NCBI RefSeq assembly: GCF_025961205.1
Contig: NZ_JAOQNH010000002.1
Span: forward strand, 767,501 to 831,500
Direction: 5' to 3'
DNA: 64,000 bases
Origin: Azospirillum fermentarium
GTDB taxonomy: Bacteria > Pseudomonadota > Alphaproteobacteria > Azospirillales > Azospirillaceae
Positions 46,333 to 55,076 of the stretch are shown piece by piece (position 1 is the stretch's first letter; each line of letters begins with the position of its first letter). The translations under genes and the position numbers were made by a program. The notes below the pieces were generated by a model that made no database searches, was not told the DNA's origin, and saw nothing but the letters and a program-made list of their open reading frames with translations.

Positions 46333-47214
46333 CTATTGCAGCCCATGCAGGTAATCGACTGCGCGCTGAGCCTCTGCGGCGGCGGTGAAGATCGCCCGTT
46401 TATCATCCTTCAGCACCTTGAGCCATGACGCTATATAGGCGGCGTGATCGTCCCGCACGTCCGGCACAATGCCGAGGTCGGCAGACAGAAAGGCCGAACC
46501 AAGCTCGGCGACCAGCTCTTCGGCTGCGTAGCCTTCATCGCCCCAGCGCTTGCGGCCGAGATCGCGGTTCAGCCGGGATGGGTGTTTCGTCCAATGGGTC
46601 GTTTCATGGGCAAGCGTCGCATAATAGCTCTCGGCGTCCCGGAAGGTGACGAACTCCGGCATCTGCACATAGTCGGGCTGGGCGGCGTAATAGGCGCGGT
46701 TGCCGCCATGCCGAATGTCGGCCCCGGTCCCGGCGAAGAAGCGTTCCGCCTGCTCGATCCGCTTCATCGGGTCAGGGACCGGCGCCGCAACGGCTCGATA
46801 CTGCTCGGGCAAGCCGTCGATCTGCTCGCAGTTGAAGACGGTATAGCCTTTCATGAACGGGATTTCCCGCTCGATCTCGTCCCCTGTTTCCGTAGTTTCG
46901 GTGCGGGTGAAACGGTCGGCGAACACCACCAGCGACCCGGCTTCGCCCTTCCGGACTTGCCCGCCGAGCTGCTGGGCCTGCTGGTAGGTCATCCAGATCG
47001 GGCAGATAAAGCCCTTATCCGTAGCATCGTTCCACAGCATAAGCGTGTTGATTCCACGGTACGGCGTGCCGTTGTGCCTGAGCGGCCTGACGATCCGCCC
47101 AGCGGCATGTTCCGCACTCCATGGCTTGAACCAAGGGCGAACCCCCTGTTCAAGATCGGCGATGATGCGGTTGGTGATGCGGGTATAGGCGTCGGCTCTT
47201 TCATGGTTAGACAT
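46333..47214 (-). CDS. ArdC-like antirestriction protein
   Basis: A 293-residue protein with two domains. Residues 1-130 are the ArdC N-terminal ssDNA-binding domain (AYTRITNRIIADLEQGVRPW, then GTPYRGINTLMLW). The C-terminal zincin-like metallopeptidase domain has LAHETTHWT (H203, E204, H207). ArdC proteins protect incoming single-stranded DNA during conjugation. The ATG at 47214 follows a good purine-rich ribosome site (GGAAAGGGG); a longer upstream frame lacks homology. Confidence 0.88.
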   Translation of the reverse strand: MSNHERADAYTRITNRIIADLEQGVRPWFKPWSAEHAAGRIVRPLRHNGTPYRGINTLMLWNDATDKGFICPIWMTYQQAQQLGGQVRKGEAGSLVVFADRFTRTETTETGDEIEREIPFMKGYTVFNCEQIDGLPEQYRAVAAPVPDPMKRIEQAERFFAGTGADIRHGGNRAYYAAQPDYVQMPEFVTFRDAESYYATLAHETTHWTKHPSRLNRDLGRKRWGDEGYAAEELVAELGSAFLSADLGIVPDVRDDHAAYIASWLKVLKDDKRAIFTAAAEAQRAVDYLHGLQ

Positions 47215-47493
47215 TTTCTTTCCCCTTTCCTCATGTTTGGGTTGCACATGCAACCCGAAGCGAGGCCCGCGCCGGGGAGCGGGGAGTCCGGGGTCAAGCC
47301 CGGATAGCCGGGAGGGGAATCGCCCGGCCTGCACGACCGCAGGGAGGAAGGTTGGGGATACCTGGCTGTCCGCCTGCATGGCGGGAAAGGCTTTACACCG
47401 GCAGGGGCGCAGTCCCTCTCCTACTCAAGGAGACAGAGGCGAAGCCTTCATCAGCTCCGACATGGGGAGGAACAGGGAGCGTCTACACAGAAG

Positions 47494-47580
47494 CCCGCCC
47501 AGCCCTTCGCCAGCCATGTGGGGGCGCTCCGGCAGGCGGGGACGACGGTTACAAAGGCCGATAGGCAAGCACACCGAGCC
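47494..47580 (+). repeat. Diverged direct repeat, copy A
   Basis: About 87 bases closely similar to 51914-52001, including a 22-base exact block at 47535-47556 (starts GGCGGGGACGACGGTTAC). Each copy begins with a CCCGCC and later has GGCGGG, so it can fold on itself. It lies left of the restriction-modification genes. Confidence 0.6.
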
Positions 47581-47696
47581 ATTGCTGCGGATACTTGCTC
47601 GTACTCGAGCTCCACAGAAACTAAGATGGTACAGCTAAAATTCTTCTTCATTGTCTAAGGTATAACTATGAAGATCATCACGTAAGAATGCGATTG

Positions 47697-47720
47697 CTAA
47701 CACATAATTTTATGTGTTAG
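47697..47720. promoter_or_regulatory. Operator palindrome of the R-M regulator
   Basis: CTAACACATAA and TTATGTGTTAG form perfect 11-bp arms around two bases, ending four bases before the regulator ATG. Placement over the promoter/start region suggests autorepression by the helix-turn-helix protein that follows, as in C-protein-controlled restriction systems. Confidence 0.6.
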
Positions 47721-47724
47721 GCTC

Positions 47725-48039
47725 ATGAAGCCATGGATGAATAACGCTGTGACATACGACGACTTCATCACCGAACTTAATAAGGCGGGCCTCAGTGTCC
47801 GACGCTTCGCAGAACTTATGAGCATGCAGCCAAATTCCGTTTCCAATAACAAGAAGAAAGGCGATGTCCCAGTCCATCTCGCAGTGATCGCGAGCCTGCT
47901 TGCCGAAATGGCGAGTCGGGATATTGACTACGCTCCTATTTTCGAGCGCCTTGAACTCGGGAGGAAAAAGCCTCGTGGGGGCGCCAAGTTAGGCAAGTTC
48001 GCTGGCAATCCCCAAGGAATGCTGGAGCTGAAAAAATGA
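47725..48039 (+). CDS. Small HTH regulator of the R-M module
   Basis: A 104-residue protein with a helix-turn-helix-like head: DFITELNKAGLSVRRFAELM followed by MQPNSVSNNKKKG, then HLAVIASLLAEMA. The tail is basic (LGRKKPRGGAKLGKF). It precedes the methylase gene by 90 bases on the same strand and follows a palindrome that is probably its operator. By analogy with controller proteins it may delay or limit restriction gene expression. The ATG at 47725 is used; another is four codons downstream. Confidence 0.65.
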   Translation: MKPWMNNAVTYDDFITELNKAGLSVRRFAELMSMQPNSVSNNKKKGDVPVHLAVIASLLAEMASRDIDYAPIFERLELGRKKPRGGAKLGKFAGNPQGMLELKK

Positions 48040-48129
48040 CCTGCCGCTGGTCAAGGGTCAAATTGTTCTTGATGCGTTCCGATCTGTGCGGTACACGCAC
48101 CTATCCCATGAAGCGAGAGGAGGCGAAGC

Positions 48130-51100
48130 GTGGCGAATAGCTTTGCTTCGCACTGGCAGGAGGCTCTTGCTCTTGAGCGCCGGATGGCACCCGAGTTTTA
48201 CACATCTCTTTCCGAGGTGGAACCGGGGCCGCACTCAGATGCAATCCGCTTTGCACTGACCGATCTCGGACTAGCTGCTGTATTTTGCATTGAGGGCGTC
48301 CCTACAGTCGGATTCCTGAACGAGCCGGATGTTTCGCTCGACCGGATTGACGAACTACACCGGGTTCTCTGGAATCAGGGCCTTATGAGCCTGTTACTCG
48401 TTCTAAAGGAGGATGAACTTGTCGCCTATTCGCTCGTTCAGAGGCCATTCCAGCGCGAGTTAGGTCAGCGAAATGATCCTCGCTTGATCATGACGCTATC
48501 AATTCTATCCGATGCACTGAAACTCCGTGAGTTGATCGACTCTACAGAGTCAGGACGGTTTTGGTTCGAGAACGACAAATATTTCGACCCAGATGATCGC
48601 GTCGATAGCGTACTGCTGTCGAATCTGTTGGAAGCATTCCGGGACATGCGTGGCGACCTTGGCAACGAGGCTGCCCAGGCGCTCCTGATGCAGACGATGT
48701 TCATCGCCTATCTGGAAGATCGCAAGATTATCAAAGAAGCGGTATTCCAAGACGCTTCCGAGAAAAAATGCTCCAGCCTCGCGGAGATGCTGGAGGCGGA
48801 TTCACCTGCCCATTTCGAAAAGCTCTTCATATGGCTGAAAGATGCTTTCAACGGCAATCTGTTCAACGCCCCTTGTGCGTTTGAGACAGGTGATGGAACA
48901 CCACCAAAACTAACGGTGCGACATCTGCGAACGTTGGCACGCTTCCGGCATGGACGGGAGGAGATGGCTTCTGGACAGCTCCGTCTGTGGGGTTACGACT
49001 TTCAATACATGTCGATTGGCCTCATCAGTGCGGTCTATGATCGTTTTCTGAAGGAAGAGGCTGAAAAGAAAAGTGCCGATGGCGCTTTCTACACTCCGAT
49101 GTTCTTGGCAGATGCCGTTGTCAATCAGCTCTGGGATGATTTGTCTGATGAGCAAAGGACAAAGGGCATCTTCTGCGATCCGGCATGCGGTTCGGGGATT
49201 TTTCTTGTCCGGCTGTTTCAGCGCCTTGTCTCATATCATTGCCGCAGCAGAAATAAACAGCATGCCCAATGGAATGAATTGAAGTTAATTGCGCAGCGAT
49301 TGCATGGGGGAGACATCAATCCCTCTGCTGTACGCGTGGCCGCCTTCTCACTCTACATCGCATTGCTTGAGCAATCTAACCCGCCCGATCTACCTGCGCT
49401 TCTGAAAGCCGGGAAGCTTTTGCCGTCGCTCTACGGTGACACACTGCTCCCGGCGTCGGATTTCTTTGCAGTTGCGGATTTGCCGAAGTTCGATGCTGTC
49501 GTCGGAAATCCGCCTTGGAAGGGACGGAGCGGACAAGTTACAACCGCTCAGACATGGGCAAAGACGAACGGATATCCTGACCCTGCCAAAGATATTGCTT
49601 GGGGTTTTGTCTGGAAGGCATTGAAGGTTGTCAAGACAGATGGTCTTGTTGCTTTTCTATTGCCAGCTATGGGAGTTCTCCATAATACCTCGAGAGAGGC
49701 TCAGGAGGCACGCCGTCGACTTCTTCGTGACACTAGGGTCCGGCGAATCGTAAATCTCTCAGATCTTTGTTTCCAGTTGTTTGATGGTGCGCAGCGGCCG
49801 ACAGCGCTTGTTCTGTATGCGCCAGCGAAGAGCAAACAAGATCACTATCGATTCGAGTATTGGGTTCCGAAAGCCGATCTTAATTTGCGTCTCAAGCGAC
49901 TGATGACTTTGTCACGCGCTGATCGCCTTCGATTTCGTTCGGATTTGGTCGGCAAAGATCCTTCGCTGTTCAAGCGGCGGCTGTGGACGCGTGGTCCGGA
50001 AGAAACACTACTTCAGTATTTGCAGACCATCCCCGCACTGAACACCTTCATTAAGGAATACAAGGACGTTCGTAAGGCTAATGCCACGGTTGATCGGAAG
50101 GTGGATTGGGTAATTGGGCAGGGCTTTAAGCCTGCCCAGGAAGATCGAATGAGCGATCCTAAGTACGACACTACGACAGCGGAAGTCGTCACCCAGTTTC
50201 CATTCCTAAATGCCCGTGCTTTCCGACCGATAGCTATGCCGACGATTGAAGCTGCTCCTTGGTCAAGCTCAATCGTTCATCGCGCGGGCTTTATCGAAGG
50301 TTTTATCGGCCCGCACATCTTGATCCCGCAGGGTGTCGAGCGCTCTATTGGTCGAGTTCGCGCCACTTATTGTGAACAAAATATGGTATTTCAAGATTCA
50401 ATCCAAGCTATTGCTTTTCCTAAAACGGAAAGACGCACAGCGAAAGTATTGACGGCTGTCCTGAACAGCAGTTTGGCGGCCTGGATTTATTTCCATGATA
50501 CTGCTAACTTTGGTGCTGACCGCGCGAAGGTTCATCAAGGCGAATTGTTGAAGCTACCGTTTGACAAGCCGGAGAACATGCCCGATCCCAAGAGGGCTGC
50601 AATTGCCGAAGAGAAAATTATCCAACTGATCGATCAAGAAATTGCAAAGGCAGACGAATTTTTTTCGCTGCAATACGACCCTTTTGATGAAATTGATAGT
50701 CTAGTGTTCGAATACTACGGTTTCGACACGCGTGAAATTGCGCTGATTGAGGATACTTTCCAATACATCATTCCAGCGATGCAACCACGGCGCAGCGCGG
50801 GGCTACAGAAAATCTGGGCGAACAGTAGATATGAGCACCGTGCCGATTATGCAGCCATGCTTCGTAACGCCCTCGAGCCATGTTTTCGACAACCGATCCA
50901 AGCATCGCTTGCTGCTCGATCCGGAGATATTGCGATTTTGAAGCTAACTATTGCCGACGGAGATGGCGAATACAAGGAGGAAGTGTCTCCCGAGGTAGGA
51001 GAATTCCTTCAGTCGATTCAATCCAATCTGCCAATACGCTTGCCGGGCAACGTGCAGCTGGTACCGGACCTGCGCTTTGTGATCGGAAGTGACATGTATC

Positions 51101-51231
51101 TGGTTAAACCAATGCAGCTTCGACACTGGTTGAGATCGACAGCGTTGGCAGACGCAGAACAGATTGCAGCCGAATTTGCAGCGGCTGTTGCTCGCCATGG
51201 TCAGAGTGGTGATGAATATGCTGACTGGTGA
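48130..51231 (+). CDS. Eco57I-type N6-adenine DNA methylase
   Basis: A 1033-residue protein. An N-terminal ~300-residue region includes QALLMQTMFIAYLEDRKII, typical of Eco57I/type IIG methylases. The methylase core has GAFYTP at about residue 318, the SAM-binding motif CDPACGSGIFLVRLF near 351 and the catalytic NPPW near 460. The rest would hold the target-recognition domain (e.g. FVIGSDMYLVKPMQLRHWL near the end). I see no nuclease motif, which is supplied by the next gene. It could modify host DNA as part of a two-protein restriction system. Confidence 0.85.
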   Translation: MANSFASHWQEALALERRMAPEFYTSLSEVEPGPHSDAIRFALTDLGLAAVFCIEGVPTVGFLNEPDVSLDRIDELHRVLWNQGLMSLLLVLKEDELVAYSLVQRPFQRELGQRNDPRLIMTLSILSDALKLRELIDSTESGRFWFENDKYFDPDDRVDSVLLSNLLEAFRDMRGDLGNEAAQALLMQTMFIAYLEDRKIIKEAVFQDASEKKCSSLAEMLEADSPAHFEKLFIWLKDAFNGNLFNAPCAFETGDGTPPKLTVRHLRTLARFRHGREEMASGQLRLWGYDFQYMSIGLISAVYDRFLKEEAEKKSADGAFYTPMFLADAVVNQLWDDLSDEQRTKGIFCDPACGSGIFLVRLFQRLVSYHCRSRNKQHAQWNELKLIAQRLHGGDINPSAVRVAAFSLYIALLEQSNPPDLPALLKAGKLLPSLYGDTLLPASDFFAVADLPKFDAVVGNPPWKGRSGQVTTAQTWAKTNGYPDPAKDIAWGFVWKALKVVKTDGLVAFLLPAMGVLHNTSREAQEARRRLLRDTRVRRIVNLSDLCFQLFDGAQRPTALVLYAPAKSKQDHYRFEYWVPKADLNLRLKRLMTLSRADRLRFRSDLVGKDPSLFKRRLWTRGPEETLLQYLQTIPALNTFIKEYKDVRKANATVDRKVDWVIGQGFKPAQEDRMSDPKYDTTTAEVVTQFPFLNARAFRPIAMPTIEAAPWSSSIVHRAGFIEGFIGPHILIPQGVERSIGRVRATYCEQNMVFQDSIQAIAFPKTERRTAKVLTAVLNSSLAAWIYFHDTANFGADRAKVHQGELLKLPFDKPENMPDPKRAAIAEEKIIQLIDQEIAKADEFFSLQYDPFDEIDSLVFEYYGFDTREIALIEDTFQYIIPAMQPRRSAGLQKIWANSRYEHRADYAAMLRNALEPCFRQPIQASLAARSGDIAILKLTIADGDGEYKEEVSPEVGEFLQSIQSNLPIRLPGNVQLVPDLRFVIGSDMYLVKPMQLRHWLRSTALADAEQIAAEFAAAVARHGQSGDEYADW

Positions 51232-51856
51232 TCTAAATGCATGGCTCCCTCAATTTCGAGGCCTTGAAGAGCGAGTCGCCGATGCGGTCGAGGCCGCTTG
51301 GCCCGTCTGTATTGCGCCGCTTCAATCTAAAAAGGATGCAATGACGCATGAAGATCATATCACTGAACATCTTGTTAAATCGTTGATCCGAACGAAACGG
51401 ATGCCGGGACGGATCATCTATCAGTATACATTATTAGCAGAAGATGACAGTGGGAACGTATCGTCGCCAAGTAATATCGACTTTGTCTTAACCATCGGTG
51501 ATGATGAGGATGTCTATTTAGCCTGCGAATGCAAACGGCTGAACGTTCCTTACAAGACAGGAGTGCGCGCCTTAGTCGGCCAATATGTCGATGAAGGGCT
51601 GATGCGATTCGTAACCGGCCAGTATTCCAATGGACTGCCATTGGCGATGATGCTCGGATACGTTATGAATGCAAAAACGGATGTGGCAAGGCGTGGCGTC
51701 AAAAGGATTTTGGCACTTCGATCCGCCACCGTTGGGCTACAGTCCGAACGGGATGTTCCTGTTGTAAATGGCCGACCTGTTCGCTTCCATACGACACATA
51801 CTTGTATTCCAGGCTACGTAGTTGAGATAGCTCATACCTTTTTAGCTTGGCCTTAG
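51212..51856 (+). CDS. Restriction endonuclease-like protein (PD-(D/E)XK)
   Basis: A 214-residue protein with a probable nuclease core: SNIDFVLTIGDDEDVYLACECK, where D (about residue 89) and E-x-K (about 105-107) form the PD-(D/E)XK site (written in pieces IDFVL and CECKRLN). The start at 51212 overlaps the methylase end by 20 bases and fits translational coupling; in-frame ATGs at 51197 and 51218 are alternatives. Paired with the methylase it would be the cleaving subunit. Family membership is by motif only. Confidence 0.65.
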   Translation: MNMLTGDLNAWLPQFRGLEERVADAVEAAWPVCIAPLQSKKDAMTHEDHITEHLVKSLIRTKRMPGRIIYQYTLLAEDDSGNVSSPSNIDFVLTIGDDEDVYLACECKRLNVPYKTGVRALVGQYVDEGLMRFVTGQYSNGLPLAMMLGYVMNAKTDVARRGVKRILALRSATVGLQSERDVPVVNGRPVRFHTTHTCIPGYVVEIAHTFLAWP

Positions 51857-51913
51857 CTAAAGAAACATTAGCACCTACCGCTGGGAGGAACGAAAGTGGG
51901 GCTTGCATGGATA

Positions 51914-52001
51914 CCCCGCCCTTGCCTTAGCCAGCCATATGGGGGCACTTCGGCGGGCGGGGACGACGGTTACAAAGACCGGTAGACAAGCACACCGAAC
52001 C
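51914..52001 (+). repeat. Diverged direct repeat, copy B
   Basis: Similar to 47494-47580 in the same orientation, with a 22-base identical block at 51956-51977. It lies just right of the restriction genes and partly overlaps the end of the next minus-strand gene. With copy A it brackets the R-M module. Confidence 0.6.
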
Positions 52002-52605
52002 AGCCGCACAATCCGGCAAGGCCGGGAAAAATCAAGAATGCGAACAGCAGCGTCCCAAGAAGGCAGATCGTGAGCTTTGTACGTTCTGTCACCATGTAAA
52101 ACGCACCATATAGAGAAACCATCCCTGCAAAACCGCAAAAGTATGCAATCGCTCCGAGCGTAATAAAGAGGCTTCCAATCTGGGCACCCAATTTTCCAAT
52201 CTCAGTTTTCATCGCAAATGCATAATTCATAACCGAATACACTATTTCATAGAAGAAAACAGGGATATCCCAAACTATGAACTTTAACGAGACAGCCGCT
52301 ATATAAGCCGCATAATTGTAAAAGAAATTCGATGAACTGGCTAAGGTGCTCCAAGTCTCCGAGCTTGCGGGTTTGGGATGGACCAAAACCCCGACGTACC
52401 ATAGATACACGCCAGAAAGTATGGGCATTATTATAGTTACGAATATGCCCGCGAATAAAAGCTCCAGCAAGCCGCCCTGTGAGTTAGATGGTGTCCCATC
52501 ATCATAATACTCTAATTCCGGGTAGGTATTATCATCATATGGAGCCGTCGTTCCGTTGTTCCGATACGTCCTCGTGGTTTTCCAGACAAGCCGCTGCTTG
52601 AGCAT
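51970..52605 (-). CDS. Multi-span membrane protein, unknown
   Basis: A 211-residue membrane protein with about four spans (e.g. LLFAGIFVTIIMPILSGVYL; IGSLFITLGAIAYFCGFAG; TICLLGTLLFAFLIFPGLAG). The N-terminal ~50 residues are hydrophilic, with many Tyr/Asp. The ATG at 52605 has a clean GGAGGG seven bases upstream; an ATG at 52683 would overlap the upstream lipoprotein gene. No family is recognised. It is probably co-transcribed with the three minus-strand genes to its right. Confidence 0.65.
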   Translation of the reverse strand: MLKQRLVWKTTRTYRNNGTTAPYDDNTYPELEYYDDGTPSNSQGGLLELLFAGIFVTIIMPILSGVYLWYVGVLVHPKPASSETWSTLASSSNFFYNYAAYIAAVSLKFIVWDIPVFFYEIVYSVMNYAFAMKTEIGKLGAQIGSLFITLGAIAYFCGFAGMVSLYGAFYMVTERTKLTICLLGTLLFAFLIFPGLAGLCGWFGVLVYRSL

Positions 52606-52663
52606 AACCAGCCCTCCAATTTTATTGCTGCGCGGAAGAGAAAGACTGAGTTTCAGAAGGCTG

Positions 52664-53413
52664 CTAACCAGAAACCAGCTCATAGAAGCGCCAACCGTCC
52701 GAATACTTCACACCCTTGATTTCAAAGTCCTTTGTCAGATCATTGCCGTATTTGTTTTCAATCGGCTGGGCGGCAACCATAGTGAAATCGAGCTTCAGCT
52801 TGACATTAATATGAGAGACGATCTTGCCGTCCTTGTCCGGCGCTGGGTCGGTGTAGTTCATCACCTCCTGAAACAGCCATTGCCCCGTCAGGCAAGCTGT
52901 TCCCTCCTTCCACACACCCGCGCTTTTCCCCTTGTCCGTCAGGACAGTCACCGCGCCGTTCCGGCGGATTTCCTCGAAGATGGTCCACAGCTCATCTCGG
53001 GATTTGGGCTCATAAAGCGCGCCCGGTTTGCCGGCAGGCGCTCCCTTGAACACGCTCTCGCCGGGATAGCCGCCCTGATAAATGTTGACGTACCCACCAC
53101 TCAGCAGAATGCCGATGATTAGGCCGTCTTCCGCCTCCCAGTTCATGAACATCTCTTCGGCAAGCACGAAGCGATCCGGCCTGTTGGTTTCCTTGATCTT
53201 CGCCTGTGGCAGACAGTGCCGAACCTTGCCTTTCGACATGAGATGATCTTTGACCGCGTTCTTGATCACCGAATCCGACAGGCCATTGCCGCAGCCCGCC
53301 AGCCCGAGACAGACCAACCCACTCATGAGAAGGCGCGCCATGCTGCCCGGCTGAACCGGCGCAGCAGGCTTCAGGCGATAACGCGAAGGGCGAACGCGCT
53401 CGATCATCTTCAT
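52664..53413 (-). CDS. Putative lipoprotein
   Basis: A 249-residue protein with a lipobox (GLVCLGLAGCGNG). The ATG at 53413 has GGAG upstream; ATG at 53341 (MARLLMSGLVCLGLAGC) would give a more standard lipoprotein signal, so the true start is uncertain. The mature part is hydrophilic with no recognised domain. It neighbours a secreted protein and a membrane protein, which together suggest an envelope-associated function in the element, such as surface exclusion or mating support. Confidence 0.65.
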   Translation of the reverse strand: MKMIERVRPSRYRLKPAAPVQPGSMARLLMSGLVCLGLAGCGNGLSDSVIKNAVKDHLMSKGKVRHCLPQAKIKETNRPDRFVLAEEMFMNWEAEDGLIIGILLSGGYVNIYQGGYPGESVFKGAPAGKPGALYEPKSRDELWTIFEEIRRNGAVTVLTDKGKSAGVWKEGTACLTGQWLFQEVMNYTDPAPDKDGKIVSHINVKLKLDFTMVAAQPIENKYGNDLTKDFEIKGVKYSDGWRFYELVSG

Positions 53414-53474
53414 TTTGCTGATAGCTCCGGTGAAGCTGGATTAACTGGAAATTGGTTAACTGGATGGGTGCGGC

Positions 53475-54056
53475 CTACGGAGGCGGAACGCGCGTCGTGA
53501 CCAGCCCGGCGGGAACGGCGCTTCCGTCCTCGAACCGCCAACCGCTTCCGTCCTGTGTCTGGTAAATCCGCCGACCGTCCGGCAGCCGCCATGCCCGCGC
53601 CTGCACGGCCTTGAGATTGGCGTCGGCGCTGGACTGGTCGCGCTCGGCCTGCTCCTTGGCGCGTCGCGTCGCCTCGTCCAGCAGATCGGCCTTGTTCGCC
53701 ACCCGCTCACGCAGGAGCCTCATCCCCTCGTCCTTGTTCGCCCCGCAGCGCTTCTCCATCATCGCCATGACGATGCGGGCGGGGTCCTCGTCGGGGAACT
53801 TGGTCGCGTTGCGGAAGATGGCGGTATTGCCCGCTGCCGGGTCTTGGCCGTACCAGCGGGTGACGCAGTTCGAGCGAACCGTCGTGCCGTCCGTTTCCTG
53901 AAAATGCCGGGCGATGGCGGCAACCACCTGCCCCAGATAGCTGGTCTGCTGCGGGGCCGGGAGGTCGATGAGCTGCTTGCCAGTCTGGGCCGGTGCGGCA
54001 CCGGCAAGGCCGAACGCCAGCACGCCGACAAGGGCGCAAAGATGATCGAGTTTCAT
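53475..54056 (-). CDS. Secreted protein with an LPDGRR-Y motif
   Basis: A 193-residue protein with a signal peptide (ALVGVLAFGLAGAAPAQ). A helical, Arg/Glu/Ala-rich stretch follows, then WRLPDGRRIYQTQDGSGWRF and EDGSAVPAG. The block LPDGRR-(I/V)Y-x-DG also occurs in the adjoining upstream product, so the two share a small module. Two Cys in the mature part (SNCVTRW, KRCGANK) could form a disulfide. No known family is recognised. Confidence 0.65.
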   Translation of the reverse strand: MKLDHLCALVGVLAFGLAGAAPAQTGKQLIDLPAPQQTSYLGQVVAAIARHFQETDGTTVRSNCVTRWYGQDPAAGNTAIFRNATKFPDEDPARIVMAMMEKRCGANKDEGMRLLRERVANKADLLDEATRRAKEQAERDQSSADANLKAVQARAWRLPDGRRIYQTQDGSGWRFEDGSAVPAGLVTTRVPPP

Positions 54057-54069
54057 GGAAGGTCATCCC

Positions 54070-54795
54070 CTATGGATGGGTCGACAGTGAAGGCATCGCC
54101 ACCCTCGGGGCGGCGGTCGGGGTGAGGTTCACGCTGGAAACCGAAAGGTCATCGTCCGCGCGGGCGTCCCTTACGGCTCGCGCCTCTGGTTCTGGCCGTT
54201 CAGACATCAGCCGGTCACGTTCCTTCCGAACGGCGGCAGGGGTATCCCGGTCGAGGTCACTTTCTAACCGCTCAAGCTCTTCCTGACTGAGGCTCTCGGG
54301 CTTTGCCTTGCTCAACAGGGCCTGTGTGGCCTGAAGGCGCTGCTGGAAGCGCTCGATCTCCTCGACGCTCAGGCGGGCTTGTTCGTTGGCTTCGTTGGCG
54401 GCTTGGTAGCTTTCCCACGATGGAGAACCCTCAGCCCATTTGATCCGAGCTGCATCGGTCGCAGGAATCTGCGCTCCGTCCTCCGTATATGCATTGCCGT
54501 CTTTATCCCTATAGACGCGCCGTCCATCGGGCAGAACCGTGGCTTGATTTTGGATAGTTTTCAGGGCTTCGGCGGCAGTGATCTGATTTTGCCGGGCTTT
54601 TTCCAAGGCAATCTCAGTCGCCTCGGCGGTGGTGTTCACAAAATAATTGACGCGCTCGAACGTCTCTTCCCACACCATCATGAGAAGGTCGAACATCTCT
54701 GTAACGTCGAGCTTGCTTTTATCGTCTTCTTCAGCCCTGAGCTTTTTCGTCCTGTCCAGCTCCCGGCTTGCGGCCTCGTCGGCCAACTCCTTCAA
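54070..54795 (-). CDS. Helical protein with an LPDGRR-Y motif, start uncertain
   Basis: At least 241 residues, mostly charged helix/coiled coil, with VLPDGRRVYRDKDGNAYTED in the middle. The first ATG/GTG/TTG in frame is a TTG at 54795 with no ribosome site. The frame remains open for about 30 further codons upstream (to an in-frame TAA near 54890) and encodes plausible helical protein (KGTLEQQHRSRLKEL), so initiation may use a rare codon such as ATT, or the 5' end has been altered. It lies 13 bases upstream of the secreted-protein gene and is probably co-expressed. Confidence 0.55.
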   Translation of the reverse strand: MKELADEAASRELDRTKKLRAEEDDKSKLDVTEMFDLLMMVWEETFERVNYFVNTTAEATEIALEKARQNQITAAEALKTIQNQATVLPDGRRVYRDKDGNAYTEDGAQIPATDAARIKWAEGSPSWESYQAANEANEQARLSVEEIERFQQRLQATQALLSKAKPESLSQEELERLESDLDRDTPAAVRKERDRLMSERPEPEARAVRDARADDDLSVSSVNLTPTAAPRVAMPSLSTHP

Positions 54796-54957
54796 GCGTG
54801 AGCGGTGCTGTTGCTCAAGGGTTCCCTTTCGGACACCTGTGGGGAATGATGATGCGTCCCTGTCCTTCTGAATGATACAGCTTATGGCTGAGTATTAGCA
54901 AAACATTAACTAGTCTCTTATAGTATAGGCTGATAGTTCTGAAGAGGAGATAAGGCG

Positions 54958-54999
54958 ATGAGCGGGAACGTTCAAAAAGGAACCGTTTCGATCACATGA
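54958..54999 (+). other. 13-codon ORF with strong ribosome site
   Basis: MSGNVQKGTVSIT then TGA, preceded by AAGAGGAG at ideal spacing and by a TATAGT-like -10 about 35 bases earlier. It may be a leader peptide or the remnant of an interrupted gene. It lies upstream of the resolvase gene. Confidence 0.3.
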
Positions 55000-55076
55000 A
55001 CTCACTATATCCGGTAGCCCTGTAGCCAGCAAGGTTACTCGTGGACGCATATGTGGCAATTATGGAGTGGCAGCGT

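Larger units (their letters stand above)
47215..47724. promoter_or_regulatory. Divergent gap between ardC and the R-M regulator
   Basis: A 510-base region with no convincing gene. It contains one copy of a diverged direct repeat (47494-47580), GC-rich DNA on the ardC side and a sharp change to AT-rich DNA after about 47590, then the operator palindrome at 47697-47720. Short minus-strand frames here arise from the repeat. Confidence 0.55.

Noticed and set aside
47451..47651. Short minus-strand frame over direct repeat copy A (and its counterpart at 51875-52138)
   Set aside because: The similarity of the two peptides (FVTVVPA.RSAP.WLAK) follows from the DNA repeat; neither has a ribosome site.
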